In this document: piece after piece, positions 1 to 5,450 of the stretch
How positions within the stretch are numbered: position 1 is the first letter of the stretch
Layout of the letters: every line of letters begins with the position of its first letter
Assembly: GCA_052145775.1 (NCBI GenBank)
Contig: JBKQNY010000126.1
Coordinates: forward strand, 1-6,049
DNA: 6,049 nt
From: CAVYPR01 sp052145775
GTDB lineage: Bacteria; Actinomycetota; Acidimicrobiia; Acidimicrobiales; RAAP-2
Direction: 5' to 3'
Made by a program: the position numbers and the translations under genes
The notes under the pieces: generated by a model
Database searches by the model: none
The model's input: only the letters and a program-made list of their open reading frames with translations
Told to the model about the DNA's origin: nothing

Positions 1-130
1 GGTCCAAGGCGTTCTCCCAGGCCGCCTGGCCCCATTTCATTCTCTCCAACCCCTTCCTGCTCCTATGGTCGCCCTCATCGGCACCACCATCACCCCCTAC
101 ATCCAGCTCTATGAGGCGGGGGCGGTGGTG
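1..130 (+). pseudogene. Folded-back plus-strand fragment of the Nramp-like transporter (TM6 region)
   Basis: Read on the plus strand from base 3 this encodes the same residues as the minus-strand transporter (SKAFSQAAWPHFILSNP and onward). One missing base at 64/65 breaks the frame, and the frame resumes at the ATG at 65. It then runs past the repeat arm into ITPYIQLYEAG (89-121). These residues follow IGTT in Nramp TM6 and are absent from the minus-strand copy, so this fragment is the only place in the window where the TM6 metal-binding motif can be read. The reading probably continues AVV to base 130, but those bases lie in the junction microhomology. It is not an independent gene: there is no start, no room upstream, and it turns into antisense sequence. 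Treat it as displaced sequence of the gene ending at the fold-back. Confidence 0.8.
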
Positions 131-212
131 CCGATGAGGGCGACCATGAGGAGCAGGAAGGGGTTGGAGAGAATGAAATGGGGCCAGGCGGCCTGGGAGA
201 ACGCCTTGGACC
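1..212. repeat. Fold-back inverted repeat at the window edge
   Basis: Bases 1-88 are the reverse complement of bases 124-212, apart from one base missing from the left arm (a C absent between 64 and 65). The arms are separated by a 35-base single-copy loop (89-123). Both arms encode the same stretch of an Nramp-family transporter, in opposite orientations. The loop continues the plus-strand reading of that protein into its TM6 motif, then the sequence turns around at the GGTGGTG at 124-130. That heptamer is present in the antisense of the gene and probably also at the turning point of the sense strand. This is the signature of microhomology-mediated template switching or a chimeric read at a contig end. 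A real inverted duplication cannot be excluded from sequence alone. Confidence 0.93.
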
Positions 213-750
213 AATCGGGGTGACCCAGGATCGCCGCGAGGGGATAGGTGATGAAGATGAGGGTCATGAGGATGAAGATCCGCTCGGCGTAGCGGTAGGT
301 GCCGAAGAGCACCAGCGCCCAGATGGCCACCGCGGCCACCGGCACCGAGATGTAGCGGGAGACCCCGAACAGGCTGAAGGCGGTGGCGATCCCGGCGAAC
401 TCGGTCACCACCAGCCCGACGTTGGCAATGGCGAAGGCGCCGATGGCGAAGGCCGTGAGGCGCAGGGGGAACTGCTCGCGGATGAGGGCGGCCAGCCCCT
501 TGCCGGTGTGGACAGCCAGCCGTGCCACCATCTCCTGGACGATCACGTAGGTGATGGCCACGAGGACCATCAGAAAGAGGGTGCGGTAGCCGAATTGAGA
601 GCCGGCCGTGGCGTACGTGGCCACGCCGCCCGCGTCGTTGCCGGCGGCGGCGGCGATCAGGCCCGGGCCGACGGCCGCCAGGTAGACCATGAACGGCCAG
701 CGGCGGAACCGCCTTGCGCCCGCGAACGGGCCCGCTGGGGCGGCAGGCAC
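109..750 (-). CDS. Nramp-family divalent metal transporter, 3' end lost at the fold-back
   Basis: This is an integral membrane, probably proton-coupled or Mg2+-type, divalent cation permease of the LeuT/Nramp fold. From the GTG at 750 it shows TM1 at about residues 20-46 with the metal-site loop NDAGG (D39-G42; classical Nramps have DPGN). The conserved TM1b/TM2 stretch AGSQFGY and the QEMVARLAVHTGKG block (72-85) follow. TM3-TM5 come next, then TM6 entering IGTT (206-209). Codons after T209 (below base 124) read chimeric sequence and hit a false TAG at 109-111. The true continuation, ITPYIQLYEAG, is seen on the plus strand at 89-121. About half of the usual 400-plus residues are present. The GTG start lies 4 bases after the stop of the upstream MgtE-N/CBS gene and has no good Shine-Dalgarno, so translational coupling is likely. 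The ORF is open further upstream to 849, but that part overlaps the CBS domain and is not Nramp-like. The substrate is inferred as Mg2+ or Mn2+; the family call is firm. Confidence 0.88.
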   Translation of the reverse strand: MPAAPAGPFAGARRFRRWPFMVYLAAVGPGLIAAAAGNDAGGVATYATAGSQFGYRTLFLMVLVAITYVIVQEMVARLAVHTGKGLAALIREQFPLRLTAFAIGAFAIANVGLVVTEFAGIATAFSLFGVSRYISVPVAAVAIWALVLFGTYRYAERIFILMTLIFITYPLAAILGHPDWSKAFSQAAWPHFILSNPFLLLMVALIGTTAPAS

Positions 751-754
751 AGCG

Positions 755-2203
755 CTACTCGAAGAGCTGGGGGAAGTGGAACCGGCCTTTGGTGGAGACG
801 AGCGCGTCGAGCACGTCGTCGGCCAGGATGCGGCCGATCGGTCGCCCACCCTCCACTACCAGCAGCGAGTGGCGCCGCGACTGGATCAGCTGCTCGGCCA
901 CCTCGGTGGCCCGCGCGTCGGGGCCGACGGTGACCGGCTCCTCGTCGTCGAGGAGCTGGCCAACCCGCGCCTCGGGATCCGTGCGCAGGGCCAGCAGCAG
1001 GTCGAGCAGGGGCAGGTCCCCCACCAGCTGCCCCTCGCCGTCCACGACCGCCACCGCGTCGAGGTCGAGGTCGTGGGCGCGGGCCTCGGCCAGCCGGCCG
1101 GCGACGTCGATGGCACTGTCGACGGTATCCGCCGTGATCAGCGCGGTGGTCATGAAGCCGCCCGCTTCGTCCTCCGGGTAGGCGAGGAGCTGGATCAGGT
1201 GGGCCGCCGGGGCGGCCGGCATGCGGCCCAGCAGGGCCACCCGCTCGTCCTCGTCCAGGTCCCGGAGGGCGTCGACGGCCTCGTCGGGCTCCATCTTGGA
1301 CAACAGGTCGGCCGCCGTCTGGGGTTCGGACTCGCGCAGCAGCCGGGTGAGGTCCTCGGCCTCCATCTCCTCGAGAGCGTCGGCCGCCTCGTCGGCCGAG
1401 AGCGCGGCCAGCAGCTCCTGGCGCTCGGGCCGCCGCAGCTCCTCGAGGAGGTCGGCCAGCTCGCCGGGGCGGAGCCGGTGCAGCCCCTCGTGCGACGACC
1501 GCAGCCGGACCTCGAGGGCGCCCTGCGAGGTGTCCCCGAACGGCTGGATGGCGGCCCAGTCGATGACCTGGCCGGGGGTCGGGCGGCTGCGCCACCTCCG
1601 GGGCCCGAGCCGTCGAAGGAGTGAGGCGTTGCTGACGTCCACGCCGACCAGGCGTACCCTCCCGAGCACCGGGGCCAGGTAGAGATCGGCCGCCCTGATG
1701 ACCTGCTTGTCATCGACGTCGACCAGCTGGTGGTCGAGCACGTCGCGCCCGAGCATCACCTCGCCGGGCCGCCGTGAGAAGTCGCGCAGGTCCAGTCGGG
1801 CCGAGCGCAGCACGACCTGGGCGTGCTCGAGCCGCTCGACGGCCGTGGCGTCCACGAAGGCCGGCCGACGCCCCACCCGCACCACCAGGCCGGTGACGGG
1901 AGGGTAGGTCTGCCCGTCCGACCACCTCGCCACCACGTCGACCAATCGGCCGATCTCGTCGCCAGCCTGGTTGCGGACGGGTCGGCCGATGAGGCCGGCG
2001 ACCGAGACGATGGCGTCGCGCACGGTGGCCGCGGCGAGGAGACGTTCGGAGCGGTGCCGGCGAGCGTCGGACCGCCGCAGCGGCATGTGCAGGGACCGGC
2101 CGCCCGAGTGCCGGTTGGCCGACCCGACGACGGACGCGCCGGACTCAGGGTCGGTCGTGACAGGCTGATCACCCCGGCGGGGGCGCTGGAGAATGCGTGC
2201 CAT
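755..2203 (-). CDS. PRC-barrel / MgtE N-domain / CBS-pair cytosolic protein (putative Mg2+ sensor for the adjacent transporter)
   Basis: This is a 482-residue soluble protein with no membrane segment. Order of parts: a basic, low-complexity N-terminus (1-60); a PRC-barrel-like domain (about 68-125, LIGRPVRNQAGDEIGRLVDV); a second PRC-like segment (about 147-192); a linker with DWAAIQPF; an acidic helical MgtE_N superhelix (about 240-340, repeated L..L.PDEA..AL..L units); the MgtE hallmark YPEDEAGGFMTT (342-353) opening CBS1 (about 350-405); and CBS2 (about 412-470). In MgtE channels these cytosolic domains bind Mg2+ and gate the pore. Here the pore domain is missing and an Nramp-like transporter starts 4 bases downstream, so a regulatory-subunit role is inferred. 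The ATG at 2203 is preceded by GAGGA (2208-2212). ATG codon 40 is a possible shorter start that would still keep all domains. The domain calls are secure; the function is inferred. Confidence 0.9.
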   Translation of the reverse strand: MARILQRPRRGDQPVTTDPESGASVVGSANRHSGGRSLHMPLRRSDARRHRSERLLAAATVRDAIVSVAGLIGRPVRNQAGDEIGRLVDVVARWSDGQTYPPVTGLVVRVGRRPAFVDATAVERLEHAQVVLRSARLDLRDFSRRPGEVMLGRDVLDHQLVDVDDKQVIRAADLYLAPVLGRVRLVGVDVSNASLLRRLGPRRWRSRPTPGQVIDWAAIQPFGDTSQGALEVRLRSSHEGLHRLRPGELADLLEELRRPERQELLAALSADEAADALEEMEAEDLTRLLRESEPQTAADLLSKMEPDEAVDALRDLDEDERVALLGRMPAAPAAHLIQLLAYPEDEAGGFMTTALITADTVDSAIDVAGRLAEARAHDLDLDAVAVVDGEGQLVGDLPLLDLLLALRTDPEARVGQLLDDEEPVTVGPDARATEVAEQLIQSRRHSLLVVEGGRPIGRILADDVLDALVSTKGRFHFPQLFE

Positions 2204-2207
2204 TTGG

Positions 2208-2212
2208 TCCTC
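2208..2212 (-). promoter_or_regulatory. Ribosome binding site of the MgtE-N/CBS gene
   Basis: On the minus strand GAGGA is followed by CCAA and then the ATG at 2203. The 4-base spacing is short, so the site looks weaker than that of the leader ORF at 2366-2440. It supports the ATG at 2203 as the start. Confidence 0.55.
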
Positions 2213-2225
2213 GGATCTGTGCTCG

Positions 2226-2241
2226 ACGGGCCGCGGCCCGT
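2226..2241. repeat. 16-base perfect palindrome upstream of the MgtE-N/CBS ribosome binding site
   Basis: ACGGGCCGCGGCCCGT is self-complementary over its full length. In RNA it could form a 6-bp stem with a CGCG tetraloop, ending 13 bases before the GAGGA of the downstream gene. As DNA it could be a dimeric operator. No U-run follows, so it is not a typical intrinsic terminator. It is pure G+C in the middle, so chance is a real alternative. Confidence 0.4.
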
Positions 2242-2321
2242 TCCGGAGCCGCCGGCACCCGGCCCCCCTTGGAGGCGCGGGCGCGCCGCGGCAGAGACAG
2301 GTACCGGCCCACTGGTCGATC

Positions 2322-2367
2322 GCTCCGCGGCTGATGCCGCGCCGGGAGCCCGGGTGGCTACGGGCTC
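2322..2367 (-). promoter_or_regulatory. Pair of mutually exclusive hairpins after the leader ORF (candidate attenuator)
   Basis: On the minus strand hairpin 1 pairs GAGCCCG (2367-2361) with CGGGCTC (2352-2346), a perfect 7-bp stem with an 8-base loop. Its 5' arm includes the last two bases of the leader ORF's TGA. Hairpin 2 has GCGGC/GCCGC around an ATCA loop (2340-2327). It can be extended by GCTCC (2349-2345) pairing with GGAGC (2326-2322), leaving a 4-base bulge. GCTCC overlaps the 3' arm of hairpin 1, so the two full structures exclude each other. A ribosome sitting on the stop codon would cover the first arm and favour the extended second hairpin. No U-tract is present, so any termination would have to be Rho-dependent, or control would act on translation. 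Confidence 0.4.
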
Positions 2368-2440
2368 AGGTGGTTCGAGGCGGCACGGACGGGAGCTGCG
2401 GTGGGCCGCCCGGTCTACTGGGGGGTTCTCCCCGTTTCAT
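2366..2440 (-). CDS. Candidate proline-rich leader peptide (24 aa) upstream of the metal-transport operon
   Basis: This small ORF starts with ATG at 2440 and ends with TGA at 2366-2368. It encodes 24 residues beginning MKRGEPPSRPGGPP, with prolines at positions 6, 7, 10, 13, 14, 17, 20 and 21, including three PP pairs, one of them straight after a glutamate. Its ribosome binding site GAGGAGGTG is almost a perfect anti-SD match at 8-base spacing, better than that of the sensor gene 162 bases further on. A hairpin begins inside its stop codon. Enterobacterial MgtL and MgtP are short proline- and acid-containing leader peptides that control Mg2+ transport genes by ribosome behaviour during low Mg2+ or proline limitation. 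The layout here is similar, without visible sequence homology. High GC raises proline content by chance, so coding status is unproven. Confidence 0.45.
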   Translation of the reverse strand: MKRGEPPSRPGGPPQLPSVPPRTT

Positions 2441-2448
2441 CGGCCACA

Positions 2449-2455
2449 CCTCCTC
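2449..2455 (-). promoter_or_regulatory. Strong ribosome binding site of the leader ORF
   Basis: GAGGAGG on the minus strand, followed by TG, gives an extended match to the 16S anti-SD tail. Eight bases (TGTGGCCG) separate it from the ATG at 2440. This is the best Shine-Dalgarno I found in the window and the main reason to take the small ORF seriously. Confidence 0.5.
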
Positions 2456-2499
2456 AGCGCTCGGCCCACTTCGGGGCACGCCGTCAGCCGTCGCGACCC

Positions 2500-2505
2500 A
2501 GTGTA
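2500..2505 (-). promoter_or_regulatory. Possible -10 element for the leader / MgtE-N / Nramp operon
   Basis: TACACT on the minus strand fits the actinobacterial TANNNT -10 pattern. A start near 2493 would give about a 290-base leader, with the small ORF about 50 bases in. The hexamer 17 bases upstream (TGGGCG) is a poor -35, so the call rests on the -10 alone. Confidence 0.3.
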
Positions 2506-2554
2506 CCTGGCCTTATGGCGCGCGCCCACCGGGAGGCGGGGACGGCTCGGCAGC

Positions 2555-2560
2555 TAGTCT
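2555..2560 (+). promoter_or_regulatory. Possible -10 element of the acyl-CoA dehydrogenase gene
   Basis: TAGTCT (TANNNT) ends 9 bases before the ATG at 2570, and no Shine-Dalgarno lies in that gap. A start of transcription at or just before the ATG would make a leaderless mRNA, as is common in Actinobacteria. The spacing is slightly longer than ideal and no -35 is visible. Confidence 0.3.
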
Positions 2561-2569
2561 GCGTCCCGT

Positions 2570-3793
2570 ATGGACCTCACGTACCCGCCCGAGGCCGAGG
2601 AATTCCGGGCCGAGATCCGACGCTGGCTGGAGGAGAACCTGCCCGAGGGCTGGGGGACGCCCGGGTTCTCGATGACGCCGGACGAACGGCGGACCTTCAA
2701 CGAGCAGTGGAACGAGACCCTGCACCAGGGCGGGTGGATCTGCGCCAGTTGGCCGACGGAGTACGGCGGCAAGGGGCTCTCGCTGCTCCAGCAGGTGGTG
2801 CTGAGCGAGGAGTTCGCCCGGGTCCAGGCGCCGCTGCGGGCCGACTTCTTCGGTGACACCTTGGTCGGTCCCACCCTGCTGCAGTGGGGCAGCGAGGAGC
2901 AGAAGCGCCAGTTCATCCCCCGGATCCTCCAGGGCACCATCTCGTGGTGCCAGGGCTTCTCCGAACCCGACGCCGGGAGCGACCTGGCGTCGCTCAAGAC
3001 CAGGGCCGAGCTCGACGGGGACGAGTGGGTGATCAACGGACAGAAGGTGTGGACCACCCAGGCCCAGTACGCCGACTACATCTTCCTGCTGGCCCGCACC
3101 GACCCCGAGGCGCCCAAGCACGCCGGCATCTCCTACCTGCTCGCCCCCATGAAGCAGGCCGGCATCGAGGTGCGCCCCATCGAGCAGGTCGACGGCTCGT
3201 CGGAGTTCAACGAGGTCTTCTTCACCAACGCCCGTTGCCCGAAGGAGAACGTGGTCGGCGGGGTGAACAACGGGTGGAAGGTGGCCATGACCACCCTCGG
3301 CTTCGAGCGCGGATCGTCGGCCACCACCGGCCACCGGCGGTTCGCCCGGGAGTACGACGCCGTCGTGCGCGAGGCCCGGCGGAGGGGCAGGGACAAGGAT
3401 CCCCTGGTGCGCCAACGGCTGGCCCGGGCCTGGTCGAACATCAAGATCATGCAGATCAACGGCTACCGCACGCTCACCGACGCGCTGCACGGGACTCGGC
3501 ACACCGCGGCACTGGCCGCGTGCAACAAGATGTTCTGGTCCGAGGCTCACCAGCAGACGACGGACCTGGCCATGGACATCCTCGGGCCCGACGCGCAGGT
3601 GCTGCGGGGCGGCCCCGAAGGGGGCGAGATGGTCCCGGGCGTGCACCGGGGGCGGACCGGTTATCCGGTGGACGACCTGCAGGCCTCCTTCTTCTTCTCA
3701 CGTTCGGAGTCGATCTGGGGCGGCACCGCCCAGATACAGCGCAACATCGTGGGCGAGCGGGTGCTCGGCCTGCCCAAGGAGCCCAAACCCTGA
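2570..3793 (+). CDS. Acyl-CoA dehydrogenase (FadE family, catalytic Glu in helix G)
   Basis: This is a 407-residue FAD-dependent acyl-CoA dehydrogenase, of normal length, catalysing alpha,beta-dehydrogenation of an acyl-CoA thioester. The N-terminal helical domain (1-120) includes PTEYGGKGLS. The middle beta domain has the FAD/substrate stretch W126 with GFSEPDAGSD (129-138) and QKVWTTQ (158-164). The C-terminal helical domain ends in SRSESIWGGTAQIQRN and GERVLGLP. The position of the medium-chain enzyme's catalytic Glu (YEGT) is glycine here (G384 of WGGT). The base is instead predicted to be E246 in LGFERG, as in isovaleryl-CoA dehydrogenase and the mycobacterial FadE26-type subunits. Such FadE26-type proteins can pair with a second, non-catalytic FadE; none is present in this window. 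The substrate (branched, steroid side-chain or other acyl-CoA) cannot be decided. The ATG at 2570 lacks a Shine-Dalgarno, but the homologous sequence begins right there. Confidence 0.93.
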   Translation: MDLTYPPEAEEFRAEIRRWLEENLPEGWGTPGFSMTPDERRTFNEQWNETLHQGGWICASWPTEYGGKGLSLLQQVVLSEEFARVQAPLRADFFGDTLVGPTLLQWGSEEQKRQFIPRILQGTISWCQGFSEPDAGSDLASLKTRAELDGDEWVINGQKVWTTQAQYADYIFLLARTDPEAPKHAGISYLLAPMKQAGIEVRPIEQVDGSSEFNEVFFTNARCPKENVVGGVNNGWKVAMTTLGFERGSSATTGHRRFAREYDAVVREARRRGRDKDPLVRQRLARAWSNIKIMQINGYRTLTDALHGTRHTAALAACNKMFWSEAHQQTTDLAMDILGPDAQVLRGGPEGGEMVPGVHRGRTGYPVDDLQASFFFSRSESIWGGTAQIQRNIVGERVLGLPKEPKP

Positions 3794-3924
3794 CGCTCAC
3801 GGCCGTCGGCCCGGGTGCCAGGGCGGGAACGACACCGGTGAGGGGGCAGATGGACCCAACACGGAGGCGTCCGACGTCCCGACGGGCCAGGGAGGCCGAC
3901 GCCCCGTGGGTCGTCCTCGGACGC

Positions 3925-3928
3925 GGAG
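3925..3928 (+). promoter_or_regulatory. Ribosome binding site fixing the GTG start of the DHA2 exporter
   Basis: GGAG, within GGAGAAGG, stands 7 bases before the GTG at 3936. It would lie inside the coding sequence if the in-frame GTG at 3906 were used, and that upstream GTG has no comparable site. The shorter start is therefore preferred. Confidence 0.6.
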
Positions 3929-3935
3929 AAGGCCG

Positions 3936-5432
3936 GTGACACAGACCGCGCCGGCCACCGGCGGCGCGGCGGGCGACCGGCTCACCTACGGCACCCCCCG
4001 GGCGCGTTGGGTCATCGCCGCCGCCGTGCTGGGCAGCGGCGTGGCGTCGAACGACGCCACGGTGGTCGGCATCGCGCTGCCGCCCATCAGCCGCTCGTTC
4101 CACTGCTCGCTCGGGGCGCTGCAGTGGGTGGTCACCGGCTACACGCTCACCCTCGCCGCCTTCCTTCTGCTGGGCGGGTCGCTCGGCGACCGCTACGGCC
4201 GCCGACGCATCTTCCTTATCGGGATCGTCTGGTTCATGGTGGCCTCGATCGCCTGCGGGCTCGCCCCCTCGGCCCCGGCCCTCATCGCGGCGCGGATCCT
4301 CCAGGGGGTGGGCGGAGCACTCCTCACCCCAGCCAGCCTGGCCATCATCGAGGCCTCCTTCCGCCCCGACGACCGGTCGCGGGCCATCGGCGCCTGGGCG
4401 GCGCTGGGCGGCCTTGCCACCGCCGCCGGCCCGCTGGTCGGCGGCTACCTCATCTCGGTCGGCTCGTGGCGGTGGGTGTTCTTCGTCAACGTGCCGGTGG
4501 TCGCCGCCGTGCTGGCGATCTCGGCCCGGCACGTCCCCGAGTCCCGCGACCCCTCGGCCACCGGGCCGGTCGACGCCGTGGGCGCCGGCCTGGCCGTGGT
4601 CTTCCTGGCCTCCCTCACCTACGGCCTGATCGAGGGGCCGGGCCGCGGCTGGACCTCGACCGCCGTCGTCGGTTGCCTGGTGGCGGCGGCGATCTGCGGT
4701 CCGGCCTTCCTCTGGTACGAACGGCGGCGGGCCAACCCGCTGCTCCCCCTCGGGCTCTTCGCCCGCCGGCAGTTCAGCGCGGCCAACGCCGTCACCTTCC
4801 TCGTCTACGGCGCCCTCGGGGGGGCGCTGTTCCTCCTCCCGGTGGCCCTCCAGAACGTGGCCGGGTACACTCCGCTCGAGTCCGGGCTGGCGCTCCTGCC
4901 GGTCACCGCCATCATGCTGGCGTTCTCGGTGCGCTCAGGCCGGCTCTCGGCCCGGATCGGACCGAGGCTGCAGATGAGCGTGGGGCCGGTCGTGGCCGGG
5001 GTGGGCCTGTTGCTGCTCACCCGCGCCGCCACCCCGGGGTACTACGTCGTCCAGGTCCTGCCGGCGGTGGTGCTCTTCGGGGCGGGGCTGGCGACCACCG
5101 TGGCCCCGCTCACGGCGACGGCCATGGGGGCGGCCGAGCCCGAGCAGGCCGGGATGGCCTCGGCGGTCAACAACGTGGTGGCCCGCACCGCCGGGCTGCT
5201 GGCCGTCGCCCTCCTCCCGCTCTTGGCCGGCCTGACCGGCCCCGACGCTTTGGAGCCGGCCGTCTTCGCCTCGGGCTTCCGCACCGCCCTCGTCATCGCC
5301 GGCACGGCCTGCGCTGCCGGCGGCGTGCTGGCGGCGTTCACCATCCGGAACCCGGGCACCCGCTCGAGGGTGGCCCTGCGGTGGCACTGCGCCCTCGACG
5401 CCGCTCCGCTCTGCCCCGGCGACGCGCGATGA
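3936..5432 (+). CDS. MFS exporter of the DHA2 (EmrB/QacA) 14-TM family
   Basis: This is a 498-residue inner-membrane proton-driven efflux protein. It shows the DHA2 TM1 motif around D40 (SNDATVVGIALP) and loop 2-3 motif A GGSLGDRYGRRR (80-91; D85, R86, R89). Motif B RILQGVGG (R120) and antiporter motif C (G158 to G170, with AAGPLVGGY) follow, then the DHA2-typical WRWVFFVNVP (178-187). Length and hydrophobic pattern fit 14 transmembrane segments. The C-terminal tail is short and basic, then DAAPLCPGDAR. It follows the acyl-CoA dehydrogenase by 142 bases on the same strand, so co-transcription is possible but not shown; I see no clear terminator between them. Substrates of such pumps (drugs, antibiotics, lipids) cannot be predicted from sequence. 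The gene ends 18 bases from the converging MFS gene. Confidence 0.92.
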   Translation: MTQTAPATGGAAGDRLTYGTPRARWVIAAAVLGSGVASNDATVVGIALPPISRSFHCSLGALQWVVTGYTLTLAAFLLLGGSLGDRYGRRRIFLIGIVWFMVASIACGLAPSAPALIAARILQGVGGALLTPASLAIIEASFRPDDRSRAIGAWAALGGLATAAGPLVGGYLISVGSWRWVFFVNVPVVAAVLAISARHVPESRDPSATGPVDAVGAGLAVVFLASLTYGLIEGPGRGWTSTAVVGCLVAAAICGPAFLWYERRRANPLLPLGLFARRQFSAANAVTFLVYGALGGALFLLPVALQNVAGYTPLESGLALLPVTAIMLAFSVRSGRLSARIGPRLQMSVGPVVAGVGLLLLTRAATPGYYVVQVLPAVVLFGAGLATTVAPLTATAMGAAEPEQAGMASAVNNVVARTAGLLAVALLPLLAGLTGPDALEPAVFASGFRTALVIAGTACAAGGVLAAFTIRNPGTRSRVALRWHCALDAAPLCPGDAR

Positions 5433-5450
5433 ACGGCACCGTCCCCACCC

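Larger units (their letters stand above)
2204..2569. other. Divergent intergenic region with candidate regulatory leader
   Basis: These 366 bases separate the minus-strand metal operon from the plus-strand acyl-CoA dehydrogenase. Read on the minus strand they contain, in order, a possible -10 box, a small proline-rich ORF with a strong ribosome binding site, two overlapping alternative hairpins and a palindrome before the sensor gene. I see no tRNA, and no match to the M-box, yybP-ykoY or ydaO riboswitch cores I could recall. Plus-strand reading frames through it show no recognisable protein and run on from antisense of the neighbouring gene. Confidence 0.7.

Noticed and set aside
751..849. 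Longer N-terminus for the Nramp-like protein from the open frame up to 849
   Set aside because: Those codons overlap the CBS2 end of the upstream gene, are Ser/Pro-rich and unlike Nramp. The GTG at 750 directly after the upstream stop is a better start.
689..1624. Long plus-strand open frames opposite the MgtE-N/CBS gene
   Set aside because: They are antisense to a domain-rich gene and contain mirror-like low-complexity sequence with no family signature.
2204..2493. Known metal riboswitch (M-box, yybP-ykoY) or ydaO element in the sensor-gene leader
   Set aside because: I compared the minus-strand leader by eye with the core motifs I remember for these classes and found no convincing match. 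A covariance-model search (Rfam cmscan) would decide; a significant hit would overturn this.
2513..3646. Long minus-strand open frame opposite the acyl-CoA dehydrogenase
   Set aside because: It is antisense to a clear enzyme gene, has no recognisable domain and is rich in Leu, Gly, His and Pro, as expected from a GC-rich shadow frame.
3866..3903. GGCGTC...GACGCC inverted repeat as a terminator between the dehydrogenase and the exporter
   Set aside because: It has a 6-bp stem with a 26-base loop and no T-run. It is expected by chance in this composition.
3906..3935. Upstream GTG at 3906 as the start of the DHA2 exporter
   Set aside because: It adds only ten Arg/Pro-rich residues and has no ribosome binding site, whereas GGAG is well placed for the GTG at 3936.
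5433..5450. Bidirectional terminator between the two convergent MFS genes
   Set aside because: The gap is only 18 bases and contains no inverted repeat or T/A run.
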